Shown here: positions 1 through 8,041 of the stretch, piece by piece | Position numbering within the stretch: position 1 is the first letter of the stretch | Layout of the letters: the number at the start of each line of letters is the position of its first letter | Assembly: GCF_001808955.1 (NCBI RefSeq) | Contig: NZ_KV795257.1 | Span: forward strand, 370,299-434,298 | DNA from: Rothia sp. HMSC078H08 | GTDB taxonomy: Bacteria > Actinomycetota > Actinomycetes > Actinomycetales > Micrococcaceae | Length of the DNA: 64,000 nucleotides | Reading direction: 5' to 3' | Program-made: the position numbers and the translations under genes | Notes under the pieces: model-generated | The model's input: only the letters and a program-made list of their open reading frames with translations | Databases searched by the model: none | Told to the model about the DNA's origin: nothing

Positions 1-296
1 CCGAAGAGCTGAATCTCCTCTGCGTTCTTTGCAGCGGTGGTTGCATCCTGTGCGGGGTTGAGAGTCAGAACACCAGCGTCGCGGTCATAGTCGACCTTTG
101 CACCGTGCAGCTCCACGAGGGTGGTAACGATTTCGACATCGCTCAGGTCAGGGACGTTACGCAGGGTCGAGGGGGTCGAACCATGCAGTGCTGCGACCAT
201 CGCCTTGGGCACCAGGTTCTTGGCGCCTCGAACGTGAACCTCACCAACGAGCGGAGTGCCACCTTCAATGCGAAGCTTGCTGATGTTCTCAGTCAT
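1..296 (-). CDS. murA: UDP-N-acetylglucosamine 1-carboxyvinyltransferase, N-terminal part (cut by window edge)
   Basis: The first 98 residues begin MTENISKLRIEGG and contain the sequence VRGAKNLVPKAM, which matches the N-terminal start of the MurA fold where the conserved KN pair contacts UDP-GlcNAc. MurA transfers enolpyruvate from PEP to UDP-GlcNAc, the first committed step of peptidoglycan synthesis, in the cytoplasm. The start ATG has an AAAGGA ribosome site just upstream. The rest of the gene, including the catalytic Cys loop, lies outside the window. EPSP synthase shares the fold, but the N-terminus fits MurA. In actinobacteria murA often lies downstream of leuCD, as here, though a glycine-rich gene intervenes. 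Confidence 0.88.
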   Translation of the reverse strand, partial: MTENISKLRIEGGTPLVGEVHVRGAKNLVPKAMVAALHGSTPSTLRNVPDLSDVEIVTTLVELHGAKVDYDRDAGVLTLNPAQDATTAAKNAEEIQLF

Positions 297-987
297 TAAA
301 AATCCTTTGTGGAGTCGGCTGGTTTAGGCCGAACTTTAACAGTGTGCCGATGCGCCGCGTTCTGTCGTGCCGCGCCCCTGCCGGTAGCAGGGCGAAACGG
401 GCGCATATATTCATCATTATTCTAAGCCCTGCGTAAAGGTGCTCCAAACACTGAAGAACCTTTGGAACTCGTGACTGAGATTTTGCTCTGTTGTGTATGT
501 GAAAAACCGCTCTGGCCCCCTCAGATTCAGAGCCAGAAAAACAAAAAGATACACAAACATTCACACTAATGCAAACATTTTCTGTTTCTTCGCCGAAATT
601 TGACGTTAGTTTCGTCTTTTTAACGTCCGAATTTGAACTTGAGAGCAACCTCACCCCTACAATAACGTGCACACTCGTGCCCACTGAACGGCGCCTCCGC
701 TCTCACGGAGGAGCCAATCAGCTCTACACTGCGGCATAGGCGCCGGCACCGACCTTGCACCCGCGCAGTACAGAGCCTCACGGGAGGGCGCGTGGCGTGC
801 ATTCACTGCATAAACCTTTGCGATGGTACCCAACCAAAACGGTTCGGCTTCCTGATTCACTTTAACTTCAAAAATTCACTTCAACATCACCGTAAATATT
901 CGAAAGTCAACTAAAAACCAGGGCCCATCGCAACCAACCACAGGTCGCTTCGCGGCTGCATCCGCGAACTACCGGAGGACCCCAAAT
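297..987. other. Intergenic region between murA and the glycine-rich gene
   Basis: Divergent spacer of about 690 bases. It holds the candidate murA promoter near 419-447 and AT-richer sequence toward 870-930. The open frames in it lack ribosome sites and coding character, so I see no gene here. Confidence 0.6.
419..447 (-). promoter_or_regulatory. Candidate murA promoter
   Basis: On the minus strand TTGGAG (442-447) and TAGAAT (419-424) are separated by exactly 17 bases. The -10 matches the sigma-A consensus at five of six positions; the -35 is weak. It would leave a leader of about 120 nt before murA. Confidence 0.4.
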
Positions 988-2436
988 ATGACACATCACA
1001 ACACTGCATCACGCATTTCGCGCCGTCGCCTCGTACAGGGTGCGGCGTGGAGTGCTCCCGTTATCCTCGCCAGCGCAACCGTCCCTGCATGGGCGGCAAG
1101 CGGCGAGCCCACCTGCTCCCCCGCTCTGACCCTCAAGCCGACCGCAACCGGCTTCGACGACAAGGCTGGCGCATACACCGAATGGCTCGTCCCTGAAGGC
1201 GTTGGACGAGTACGCTTCGACCTCGTGGGAGGTGCCGGCGGTGCCGCATCTTCCTTCACTCCCCGATACCTGACCGACGTCACGAACGCGGCCCTGGCTG
1301 GCGGCGGTGCCGGTGCACAGCTCAGCGGTGTTCTTGCGGTCAAGTCCGGCGACATCCTGCGCGTCTGGGCGGGTAACGGCGGCGTCGGCTCCGCAGCCGG
1401 CGCACAGCCCGCACTCGGAGGCGAAGGCTACGCAGCAGGCGGCGACTCCACCGGCTCCAGCACCGCAACCGGCGCAGCGCAGGTAGTAGGCACCGATAGC
1501 GGCTACGTGTACGGCGCGTCCGGCGGCGGCTCCTCCGCGGTCGAGCTCGTCCGCGACGGCGCAGTCACCGTCGTAGCCGTTGCCGGTGCTGGCGGCGGCG
1601 GCGCGCAGCTGGGCACCCTCACCACCCACCAGAGCCTCTTCAACGCCCAGCCCAAGGATCAGCTGAACCCGGCACTGCGCGTGGCGCTGGACGGTCGCGA
1701 TGCATCCACCACCGCAGGCGGCAGCGCGGGCGGCGACCTGGGCACCGACAACACCGGTCAGGGCGGCATGCTCATGGCAAGCCCCTACCAGGAGTTCAAG
1801 CCCCTCGACGAGGACGATAAGACCCTCGACATGCGTTTCATGGTCACCGGCGGTACCGCTGGTCGCTCCGGCGTAGCTGGCACCCTCGGTGAGGCACTGG
1901 CAGGCGTCCTCGACGAGAACAACGAGCTAAAGCTCATGCCCATGTCCGAATCCTGGTTCGACTCCTACGATTTCCCGCGCTACTACCGCTACGAGGGCGA
2001 CTCCGTGAGTGATAAGGAAAAGGGAACCGGCGGTGCGGACGCTACCGGCTCTTACCGCGGTAAGGGCGGCTCGGGCGCGCTGCTCTCCCACACCTACGGC
2101 AAGCTCTCCCTCACTTCCGTAGCATCCGGTGGTGGCGCCGGCTACGGCGGCGGTGGCGCAGGCCTGAACATCTGGACCGTTGGCTCATACTACGAGGCCG
2201 TTTTCGGCCGTCAGGTGCAGTTCGAGGGCGAAGGCAACATCTACTCGCTCAGCGCTCTGAGCAGCGGCGGCGGCGCAGGCGGCAGCTACATTAACCACGA
2301 GGTGGTTTCTGACTTCGCTCTTGCCACCGCACAGAACGCGAACCCGACCGCGGGTGTGCGCTCCCCCGGTTCGGCGGCGCTGTACAGCTGCACCGAGAAC
2401 GCAACCTTGAACACCCCCATCACTGAGGGTGCCTAA
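988..2436 (+). CDS. Tat-exported glycine-rich protein (paralogue of 53456-54820)
   Basis: 482 aa. The N-terminus carries a twin-arginine signal (SRRRLVQGAAW then a hydrophobic run ending VPAWAAS), so the protein is probably exported folded and cleaved near residue 37. The body has a lead-in WLVPEGVGRVRFDLVGGAGG, then many GGGG/GGGAG clusters, e.g. AGAGGGGAQL and SGGGAGYGGGGAG. This resembles the glycine-rich domain first described in the receptor kinases ALK and LTK (Pfam Gly_rich family), an assignment from memory. There is no C-terminal anchor or LPXTG motif, so it may be released or held non-covalently. GGAGG precedes the ATG at good distance. A second copy of the same design lies 51 kb away. 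Function unknown; adhesin, enzyme scaffold or matrix protein are all possible. Confidence 0.8.
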   Translation: MTHHNTASRISRRRLVQGAAWSAPVILASATVPAWAASGEPTCSPALTLKPTATGFDDKAGAYTEWLVPEGVGRVRFDLVGGAGGAASSFTPRYLTDVTNAALAGGGAGAQLSGVLAVKSGDILRVWAGNGGVGSAAGAQPALGGEGYAAGGDSTGSSTATGAAQVVGTDSGYVYGASGGGSSAVELVRDGAVTVVAVAGAGGGGAQLGTLTTHQSLFNAQPKDQLNPALRVALDGRDASTTAGGSAGGDLGTDNTGQGGMLMASPYQEFKPLDEDDKTLDMRFMVTGGTAGRSGVAGTLGEALAGVLDENNELKLMPMSESWFDSYDFPRYYRYEGDSVSDKEKGTGGADATGSYRGKGGSGALLSHTYGKLSLTSVASGGGAGYGGGGAGLNIWTVGSYYEAVFGRQVQFEGEGNIYSLSALSSGGGAGGSYINHEVVSDFALATAQNANPTAGVRSPGSAALYSCTENATLNTPITEGA

Positions 2437-2454
2437 GCTCTAGGTCGTCAATAA

Positions 2455-2497
2455 ATGTGCCTCCCCAGAAGCTGATGCTCCGGGGAGGCGCATTTTA
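2455..2497 (+). terminator. Terminator after glycine-rich gene
   Basis: Stem ATGTGCCTCCCC pairing with GGGGAGGCGCAT (one G-U pair), followed by TTTTAT, 18 bases after the stop codon. Confidence 0.8.
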
Positions 2498-2540
2498 TAT
2501 ACGTGCCAAGGTTTTGGACGCAGAAAAGCTCAGGATGCAG

Positions 2541-2585
2541 AAAGCTCGAAGGCGGCAACTGTTTCAGTCGCCGCCTTCGAGCTTT
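2541..2585. terminator. Bidirectional terminator, mainly for leuCD
   Basis: A 16-bp perfect inverted repeat (AAAGCTCGAAGGCGGC at 2541-2556 and its complement at 2570-2585) with a 13-base loop that can pair further. It lies 43 bases past the leuD stop on the minus strand; T-tracts are short on both sides. Confidence 0.75.
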
Positions 2586-2627
2586 ATGTCTCTAGGGTTT
2601 AGAGCGCTCGGCTTAGAGAGTCCCTAC

Positions 2628-3221
2628 TTAGAGTTCCTGAGTGCGGGGCATCCAGGAGGGGCGCTTCGCCTCGTACGCTTCAATAGCTTCGAGGTTCTGC
2701 AGGGTCAGACCGATATCGTCCAGGCCCTCCATGAGGCGCCAGCGCACGTAGTCGTCAATCTCGAAGGGAACAACCAGCGCGCCCACGGTTACGGTCTTGG
2801 ACTCCAGGTCAACGGTGATTTCGGTGCCGGGCTCGTGCTCCAGCGCCTTCCAAATCAGCTCGATATCGTCCTGTGCAACCTGTGCGGTGACCAGGCCCTG
2901 CTTACCGGAGTTGCCGCGGAAAATATCGGCAAAACGAGCAGAGATAACGACCTTGAAACCGTAGTCGCGCAGCGCCCACACGGCGTGCTCACGCGAGGAA
3001 CCGGTACCGAAGTCCGGGCCCGCAACCAGCACGCTACCGTGCTTGTAGGGCTCCTGGTTCAGGATGAACTCGGGGTCCTTACGCCAGTTAGCGAAGAGGG
3101 CATCATCAAAGCCAGTCTTGGTCACTCGCTTGAGGTAGACGGCGGGGATGATCTGGTCGGTGTCAACATTCGAAGAACGCAGCGGCACGCCAATGCCGGT
3201 GTGCTTAATAATGGGTTCCAT
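2628..3221 (-). CDS. leuD: 3-isopropylmalate dehydratase small subunit
   Basis: 197 aa, the usual LeuD length. With LeuC it isomerises 2-isopropylmalate to 3-isopropylmalate in leucine synthesis. The swivel-domain signature is clear: [16 protein letters not shown] near residue 16 and the [13 protein letters not shown] motif near residue 72, whose serines bind the substrate carboxylate. It follows leuC with a gap of 26 bases and ends in a strong hairpin, so the two form one operon. Regulation probably runs through the divergent IclR regulator at 5102. Confidence 0.96.
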   Translation of the reverse strand: MEPIIKHTGIGVPLRSSNVDTDQIIPAVYLKRVTKTGFDDALFANWRKDPEFILNQEPYKHGSVLVAGPDFGTGSSREHAVWALRDYGFKVVISARFADIFRGNSGKQGLVTAQVAQDDIELIWKALEHEPGTEITVDLESKTVTVGALVVPFEIDDYVRWRLMEGLDDIGLTLQNLEAIEAYEAKRPSWMPRTQEL

Positions 3222-3247
3222 AATGGCTCCTTAGCTATAGCGGCGTG

Positions 3248-4690
3248 CTAGGCCACGACGTCGGACGGGGCGGACAGGGTACCGCGCACAGCGGTTGCGG
3301 CGGCAACCACCGGGGAGACCAGGTGGGTGCGGCCGCCCTTGCCCTGGCGGCCCTCAAAGTTACGGTTCGAGGTGGAGGCGCAACGCTCACCGGGTGCCAG
3401 CTGGTCGGGGTTCATACCCAGGCACATGGAGCAGCCGGCGAAGCGCCAGTCTGCACCGAACTCCTTGAAGACCTTGTCCAGGCCTTCTGCTTCTGCCTGC
3501 GCGCGGACCTTCTGGGAGCCGGGCACGACCATCATGCGCACGTTCTCGGCGATGGTGCGGCCACGCACGATGTCTGCGGCGGCGCGCAGGTCCTCAATGC
3601 GGGAGTTGGTGCAGGAGCCCAGGAAGACGACGTCCACGGGAATTTCCTTCATGGGGGTGCCGGCCTTCAGGTCCATGTATTCGAGGGCGCGTTCTGCTGC
3701 GACCTTGTCGTTCTCGTCCTCGAAGTCCTCCGGGGAGGGAACGGCGTGGCTCAGCGGAATACCCTGACCGGGGTTGGTGCCCCAGGTGACGAAGGGTTCG
3801 AGCTCGTCAGCGTTAATGAAGATTTCCTTGTCGAAGACGGCACCTTCGTCGGTGGGCAGGGTCTTCCAGTACTCGACTGCCTTGTCCCACTCTTCACCCT
3901 TAGGTGCGTGCTGACGGCCCTTGATGTATTCGAAGGTGGTCTCGTCGGGGGCGACCATGCCGGCGCGTGCGCCCGCCTCAATGGACATGTTGCACATGGT
4001 CATACGACCCTCCATGGAGAGGGAGCGGATCGCGGAGCCGCGGTATTCGAGCACGTAGCCCTGACCGCCGCCGGTGCCGATCTGCGCGATGACGGCGAGG
4101 ATGATGTCCTTCGCGGTCACGCCGGGCTTGAGGGTGCCTTCAACGTTGATTGCCATGGTCTTGAAGCGTGCCAGAGGCAGGGTCTGGGTTGCCATGACGT
4201 GCTCCACCTCGGAGGTGCCGATGCCGAACGCGAGAGCGCCGAACGCACCGTGGGTGGAAGTGTGGGAGTCGCCGCAGACGATGGTCATGCCGGGCATGGT
4301 CAGACCCAGCTGCGGGCCGACCACGTGTACGATGCCCTGTTCCTGGTCGCCGAGGGAGTGGATGCGCACGCCGAACTCTGCAGCGTTGCGGCGCAGGGTC
4401 TCGATCTGGGTGCGGCTGGTCAGGTCGGCAATGGTGCCGAAGATGTTGTCGGTGGGGGTGTTGTGGTCCTCGGTGGCGATGGTCAGGTCGAGGCGGCGCA
4501 GGGGGCGGTTCTCGATGCGCAGACCTTCGAATGCCTGGGGGGAGGTCACTTCGTGCAGTAGCTGCAGGTCGATGTAGAGCAGGTCGGGCTTGCCGTTTTC
4601 GCCGGGGACGACGACGTGTGCGTCCCAGACTTTTTCTGCCAGGGTGCGCGGACGGGTGCCCGCGGTGGTTGCGTTCTGTTCGCTAGTCAT
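3248..4690 (-). CDS. leuC: 3-isopropylmalate dehydratase large subunit
   Basis: 480 aa, full length. It belongs to the aconitase family and carries the [4Fe-4S] cluster: Cys360 in [13 protein letters not shown], and Cys420 and Cys423 in [13 protein letters not shown]. The signatures [27 protein letters not shown] and [19 protein letters not shown] are also present. The ATG has an AGGAG site. A 411-base divergent spacer separates it from the IclR-type regulator. LeuB and IlvE are encoded together 47 kb away, so the leucine pathway is split. Confidence 0.97.
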   Translation of the reverse strand: MTSEQNATTAGTRPRTLAEKVWDAHVVVPGENGKPDLLYIDLQLLHEVTSPQAFEGLRIENRPLRRLDLTIATEDHNTPTDNIFGTIADLTSRTQIETLRRNAAEFGVRIHSLGDQEQGIVHVVGPQLGLTMPGMTIVCGDSHTSTHGAFGALAFGIGTSEVEHVMATQTLPLARFKTMAINVEGTLKPGVTAKDIILAVIAQIGTGGGQGYVLEYRGSAIRSLSMEGRMTMCNMSIEAGARAGMVAPDETTFEYIKGRQHAPKGEEWDKAVEYWKTLPTDEGAVFDKEIFINADELEPFVTWGTNPGQGIPLSHAVPSPEDFEDENDKVAAERALEYMDLKAGTPMKEIPVDVVFLGSCTNSRIEDLRAAADIVRGRTIAENVRMMVVPGSQKVRAQAEAEGLDKVFKEFGADWRFAGCSMCLGMNPDQLAPGERCASTSNRNFEGRQGKGGRTHLVSPVVAAATAVRGTLSAPSDVVA

Positions 4691-4988
4691 GCTTTCTCCT
4701 GCTTGATGCGTTCCTACGGTGGATGCGTTCGGTGTGGTGCGTGCCGCAAGTTTGCGGAGTTAAGGGGCGGATTATGTACCCGATGGGACCCTCAAATCGG
4801 TATTTCCCTGCGGCGTGTCGCATATTTTTTCACGGATTCTTAGCCTGTGAGACGGCCTAGAAACACCCCGAACTAGCGAGTGTTTTTATGTGGGTTTACT
4901 CTATGACTCCAGGGTAATTTTGCGGGGTTGCGCGCATTTTCCTGCGGCTTTTTCACACATTTTAACCCATAAACACACATAAACACTT

Positions 4989-5007
4989 ATTATGAAAAAC
5001 TCATAAT
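4989..5007. promoter_or_regulatory. Dyad operator candidate, ATTATGA-N5-TCATAAT
   Basis: Perfect 7-bp half-sites around AAAAC. Size and spacing resemble dimeric regulator sites. The inner 12 bases (TTATGA-N5-TCATAA) recur at 10135-10151 upstream of the lipoprotein cluster. A likely target is the divergent IclR protein, by inference only. Confidence 0.5.
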
Positions 5008-5078
5008 TTATCCCGTAGGGGGTGATTCCATCTTCAGCTGTGCACCCGAAAGAGTCCACGAAGTCCGGGGTATCTTTC

Positions 5079-5097
5079 ATATTCTGAGATAGAATAT
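5079..5097. promoter_or_regulatory. Operator and leaderless promoter of the IclR gene
   Basis: Perfect inverted repeat ATATTCT-GAGAT-AGAATAT. It contains TAGAAT (5090-5095), a -10 element placed six bases before the A of the ATG at 5102, the spacing expected for a leaderless actinobacterial transcript. Binding here would block the promoter, so autorepression is likely. Confidence 0.6.
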
Positions 5098-5101
5098 AAG
5101 A

Positions 5102-5989
5102 ATGACTCCTTCCGCTTCACGTTTTAACGCACACGGAATGCGTCACCCCAACGCATCCACATACCACAACGCACCGATTGTCGACCCCGTCAAGCCGCCC
5201 GAACACATGGCCGCCGACGAGCAGATGGTAGAGGTAAACTCCCACGGCTCCTCCGGCGTTGGCGTGCTCGACAAGGCGACCCTCATTCTTGATTGCCTCG
5301 AGGCAGGACCCGTATCTCTGGGTGACCTCGTCAAGGCAACCGGTCTGGCGCGCCCCACCGCACACCGCCTCGCCGTGGCGTTGGCACACCACCGCCTCGT
5401 AGCCCGCGACGTGCAGGGACGCTTCATGCTCGGACCCCGCCTGACCGAACTCGCATCCGCAACCATTGCTGACGAGCTCATCACCGTGGCAGACCCGATC
5501 CTGCAGAAGCTCAGCCTCGAAGCTGACGAGTCCACCCAGCTGTACCGCCGCCAGGGTGACTGGCGCGTGTGCGCAGCCACCTCCCCCCGCCCCTCCGGCA
5601 TGCACGAATCTATTCCGGTCGGCACCCAGCTGTCCATGCAGGCAGGCTCCGCCGCCCAGGTTCTGCTGGCTTGGGAAGATCAGAACCGCATTGTTGAAGG
5701 CCTGCGCGATGCACACTTCAGCGCAGCCATGCTCGCGGCTGTGCGCCGCATCGGCTGGGCGCAGTCCGTGGGCGAGCGCGAGCGCGGTACCGCCTCGGTG
5801 TCCGCTCCGGTGCGTGCTCCCGGTGGCAAGGTGATTGCGGCTGTGTCTATCTCGGGTCCGATTGATCGTATGACCCGCCAGCCGAACCGCAACTACCCCG
5901 AGCTGGTCGTCAAGGCTGCTCAGGCGATTACTGACGGTTTGCGTGAGCTTTCTGCTTCTCACTCGGCATCGGATGTTGAGGAAAGCTAA
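5102..5989 (+). CDS. IclR-family transcriptional regulator (LtbR/NdgR-type)
   Basis: 295 aa. The winged helix-turn-helix lies near residues 53-100 (ILDCLEAGPVSLGDLVKATGLARPTAHRLAVAL), followed by the IclR effector domain with GTQLSMQAGSAAQVLLAW and the C-terminal REPGTASVSAPV-like segment (RERGTASVSAPVRAPGG). Being divergent from leuCD is the classic position of LtbR in Corynebacterium and NdgR in Streptomyces, which control leucine (and tryptophan or other amino-acid) genes. I therefore infer control of leuCD. The ATG at 5102 is favoured by the leaderless promoter; it adds about 40 residues with no recognised domain, so an internal start near residue 42 (MVEVNSHG) remains possible. Confidence 0.9.
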   Translation: MTPSASRFNAHGMRHPNASTYHNAPIVDPVKPPEHMAADEQMVEVNSHGSSGVGVLDKATLILDCLEAGPVSLGDLVKATGLARPTAHRLAVALAHHRLVARDVQGRFMLGPRLTELASATIADELITVADPILQKLSLEADESTQLYRRQGDWRVCAATSPRPSGMHESIPVGTQLSMQAGSAAQVLLAWEDQNRIVEGLRDAHFSAAMLAAVRRIGWAQSVGERERGTASVSAPVRAPGGKVIAAVSISGPIDRMTRQPNRNYPELVVKAAQAITDGLRELSASHSASDVEES

Positions 5990-6015
5990 GGCTCTGTTCT
6001 AGATAGTTTTCACGA

Positions 6016-6064
6016 AAAGAATCCCTCCCCACTTCGTTTGAGAGGTGGGGAGGGATTCTTTTAT
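6016..6064. terminator. Bidirectional terminator between IclR and GTPase genes
   Basis: Stem AAGAATCCCTCCCCAC with its complement GTGGGGAGGGATTCTT allowing a small bulge, with T-runs on both strands. It sits between two convergent genes. Confidence 0.85.
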
Positions 6065-6118
6065 GCACTCTTAGCCTGATGCAGCTTATCCTGATGCGGT
6101 TTTTCAGATGATACGCCG

Positions 6119-7993
6119 CTAAATGTCCAGCGCCTTGCGGTAGGAGTTGAGGCGCTTAGCTTCCAGCTGCACCGGGGCGACCACGCAGGACTGCACCGCC
6201 TTCTCAACGCCGGTCTGCAGGCGACCGCGCAGCTTGCGTGCGTAGTAGCGTGAGCCCATGGCGGTGAGCAACCTGCCCACACCCGCCGAGGCAATACCAA
6301 GCAGGATACCCAGCAACAGAAGCAGGGTCGGCAGGGGTACCGGGGAGCCTTCGGGGGTCGGGGCGGGCGGCAGTTGAATCTGCAGGTACGCCATGCCGGA
6401 GATGAGGGTCAGCCAGCCGACGCCTACCAGGGCGCTCAGTAGTGCAATCCATTGCAGCGCGTTGAAGATGACCCAGGGGGCGCGGGTGCGGCCGAGGCCG
6501 TAGTCGATGCGCATCATGTCACGTTCGAGCAGTTCGGGTAGCTCCGCCTCGCGAGAGAGTGCGGCTTCCTTCATGCTGCGCTTCCACGGGTCTTCGACGC
6601 GGTCCGCCATCTGCTTGCTGTATTGGCGCACGGCATTTGCCATGCCTGCCTTCTGCGCGGCGCTCAGCGGGGGTAGCGAGGATGCCACCAGCTCGGGTGC
6701 GTTCTCGCTATCGGAGCCGAGCATGCCCGAGGACTTCTCCGCCTTAGACGCGCTCTTCGTTTCGTCCTGCTGCCCCAGGTGCAGGCGGCGCAGGGGGTCA
6801 GCTTTCAGACGGCTCATCCAGCGGGTGAGGATCCAGCCGGTGTGCTGACCCGCGGCGCGGCGGTAGGAGGCGGTTGCCGCCTGCAAAACCTGCTCTGCCT
6901 GGCTGGAGGTGTAGCACGCCTTCGCGAGCTTCTGTTCCGCTTCGAGGGCGTAGGCTCCGGCGAGCACGGTCCCCTCTCCCCCGGCATAGGTGCGCAGCTG
7001 GGATGCGGTGGCGTGCAGCTGTGCGTCGGTTCGCTGCAGGGATAGGCTCTTGGCGGCGGCTACCTGGGCGAGCAGGTCGCGCAGCACGTCGACGCCCTCA
7101 CCGGTTCGTGCAGAGACGGCGATGGGTGCGGAGAGCAGGTGCGCTTCGGTGCCCTCGGCCTGGAGCAGGCGGGTGAGGGAGGCGAGCACGGCGGGCACCT
7201 CGGCGGGTGCGAGTTTGTCCGCCTGGTTGAGCACGCAGAGCGCCTGCGCGCCGGAGGTGGCAAGCGGCACCATGAAGTCGCGGTGGATGACGGCGTCGGC
7301 GTACTTTTGGGGGTCGACAACCCAGACGAGTACGTCCACGTAGCGCATCATGCGGGCGGCGAGGTCGCGGTTGGTGGTGGTGACCGAGTCGAAGTCGGGC
7401 ATGTCCAGCAGGATGAGGCCGCCGGTGCGGGTGCGCATTTCGCCGCGTCCGCCTACTGCGCGGCGGATGCGGTTGAAGAGTCCGGGCGCCGGTTCGGTGA
7501 CGGTATTGGGTGCCGCTACTCCCCCGGTTGCCTTATTACCCTCGGTTGTCTCTCCTTCGGCGGCGAGCGCCTGAGTTTGCGGGTAGACGCGCTTGTCGAT
7601 GCCGAGCCAGTCAAGTAGCTCTTCGCTGCCTTCGGCTTCCCAGATTGCCGCCTGCACGGTGGAGGTGGTCGGGCGTGTGGGAGCGGAGAGGGCAATGTTC
7701 TGCCCGGCGATGGCATTGAAGAGGGTGGATTTGCCGCTGCCGGTCGCGCCGAAGAAGCCGATGACGGTGTGCTCGGTGGAGAGCTCGCGGCGCTGGCTGA
7801 GGCGTTCGAGGGTTTCGGCGGCGTCGAGCAGCACGGTTTCGGGGACTCGTCCTTCGCCGTAGCTGATGGCATCCTTGAGGGATGCAACGGAGCGCGCGAA
7901 GGGCGAGGTCGCCACGGCGGGGGTGGCGCCTCGCTCGGCGTTGCGATCGGTGTTGCGCTCGGCGTTCTCGAGTTTTTTCTCGGGGGTAGTCAT
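6119..7993 (-). CDS. Dynamin-like membrane-associated GTPase, second of pair
   Basis: 624 aa. The P-loop GATGSGKST is at residues 82-90, a switch-I RPTT at 107-110, a G3 element DMPD at 197-200 (Pro-Asp replaces the usual xxG) and G4 NQAD at 256-259. A helical region follows, then two hydrophobic segments near residues 500-585 flanking a Pro-rich loop, so it is an inner-membrane protein facing the cytoplasm. Organisation resembles bacterial dynamin-like proteins, which often occur as adjacent pairs (DynA/DynB in Streptomyces, IniA/IniC in mycobacteria); homology to either is not proven. It starts 48 bases after the stop of the upstream paralogue and probably shares its transcript. Likely roles are membrane remodelling at division or under stress. 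Confidence 0.8.
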   Translation of the reverse strand: MTTPEKKLENAERNTDRNAERGATPAVATSPFARSVASLKDAISYGEGRVPETVLLDAAETLERLSQRRELSTEHTVIGFFGATGSGKSTLFNAIAGQNIALSAPTRPTTSTVQAAIWEAEGSEELLDWLGIDKRVYPQTQALAAEGETTEGNKATGGVAAPNTVTEPAPGLFNRIRRAVGGRGEMRTRTGGLILLDMPDFDSVTTTNRDLAARMMRYVDVLVWVVDPQKYADAVIHRDFMVPLATSGAQALCVLNQADKLAPAEVPAVLASLTRLLQAEGTEAHLLSAPIAVSARTGEGVDVLRDLLAQVAAAKSLSLQRTDAQLHATASQLRTYAGGEGTVLAGAYALEAEQKLAKACYTSSQAEQVLQAATASYRRAAGQHTGWILTRWMSRLKADPLRRLHLGQQDETKSASKAEKSSGMLGSDSENAPELVASSLPPLSAAQKAGMANAVRQYSKQMADRVEDPWKRSMKEAALSREAELPELLERDMMRIDYGLGRTRAPWVIFNALQWIALLSALVGVGWLTLISGMAYLQIQLPPAPTPEGSPVPLPTLLLLLGILLGIASAGVGRLLTAMGSRYYARKLRGRLQTGVEKAVQSCVVAPVQLEAKRLNSYRKALDI

Positions 7994-8041
7994 AGTGCGT
8001 TATTTCTTCGTCTGTGGTGCGGGGTGCCTGCCCGGAGTGGT

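Larger units (their letters stand above)
4691..5101. promoter_or_regulatory. Divergent leuC / IclR regulator control region
   Basis: 411 bases holding two 19-bp dyads of the same 7-5-7 design (listed separately). I searched the leuC leader for a leucine-rich leader peptide and for a T-box core and found neither, so control is more likely at the DNA level than by attenuation. Confidence 0.55.

Noticed and set aside
996..1629. Long open frames opposite the glycine-rich gene
   Set aside because: They are antisense shadows caused by GC-rich codon bias; they lack ribosome sites and the sense strand has a clear signal peptide and terminator.
4691..4988. Leucine leader peptide or T-box before leuC
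   Set aside because: No run of leucine codons in a short frame and no T-box core sequence was found on the minus strand.
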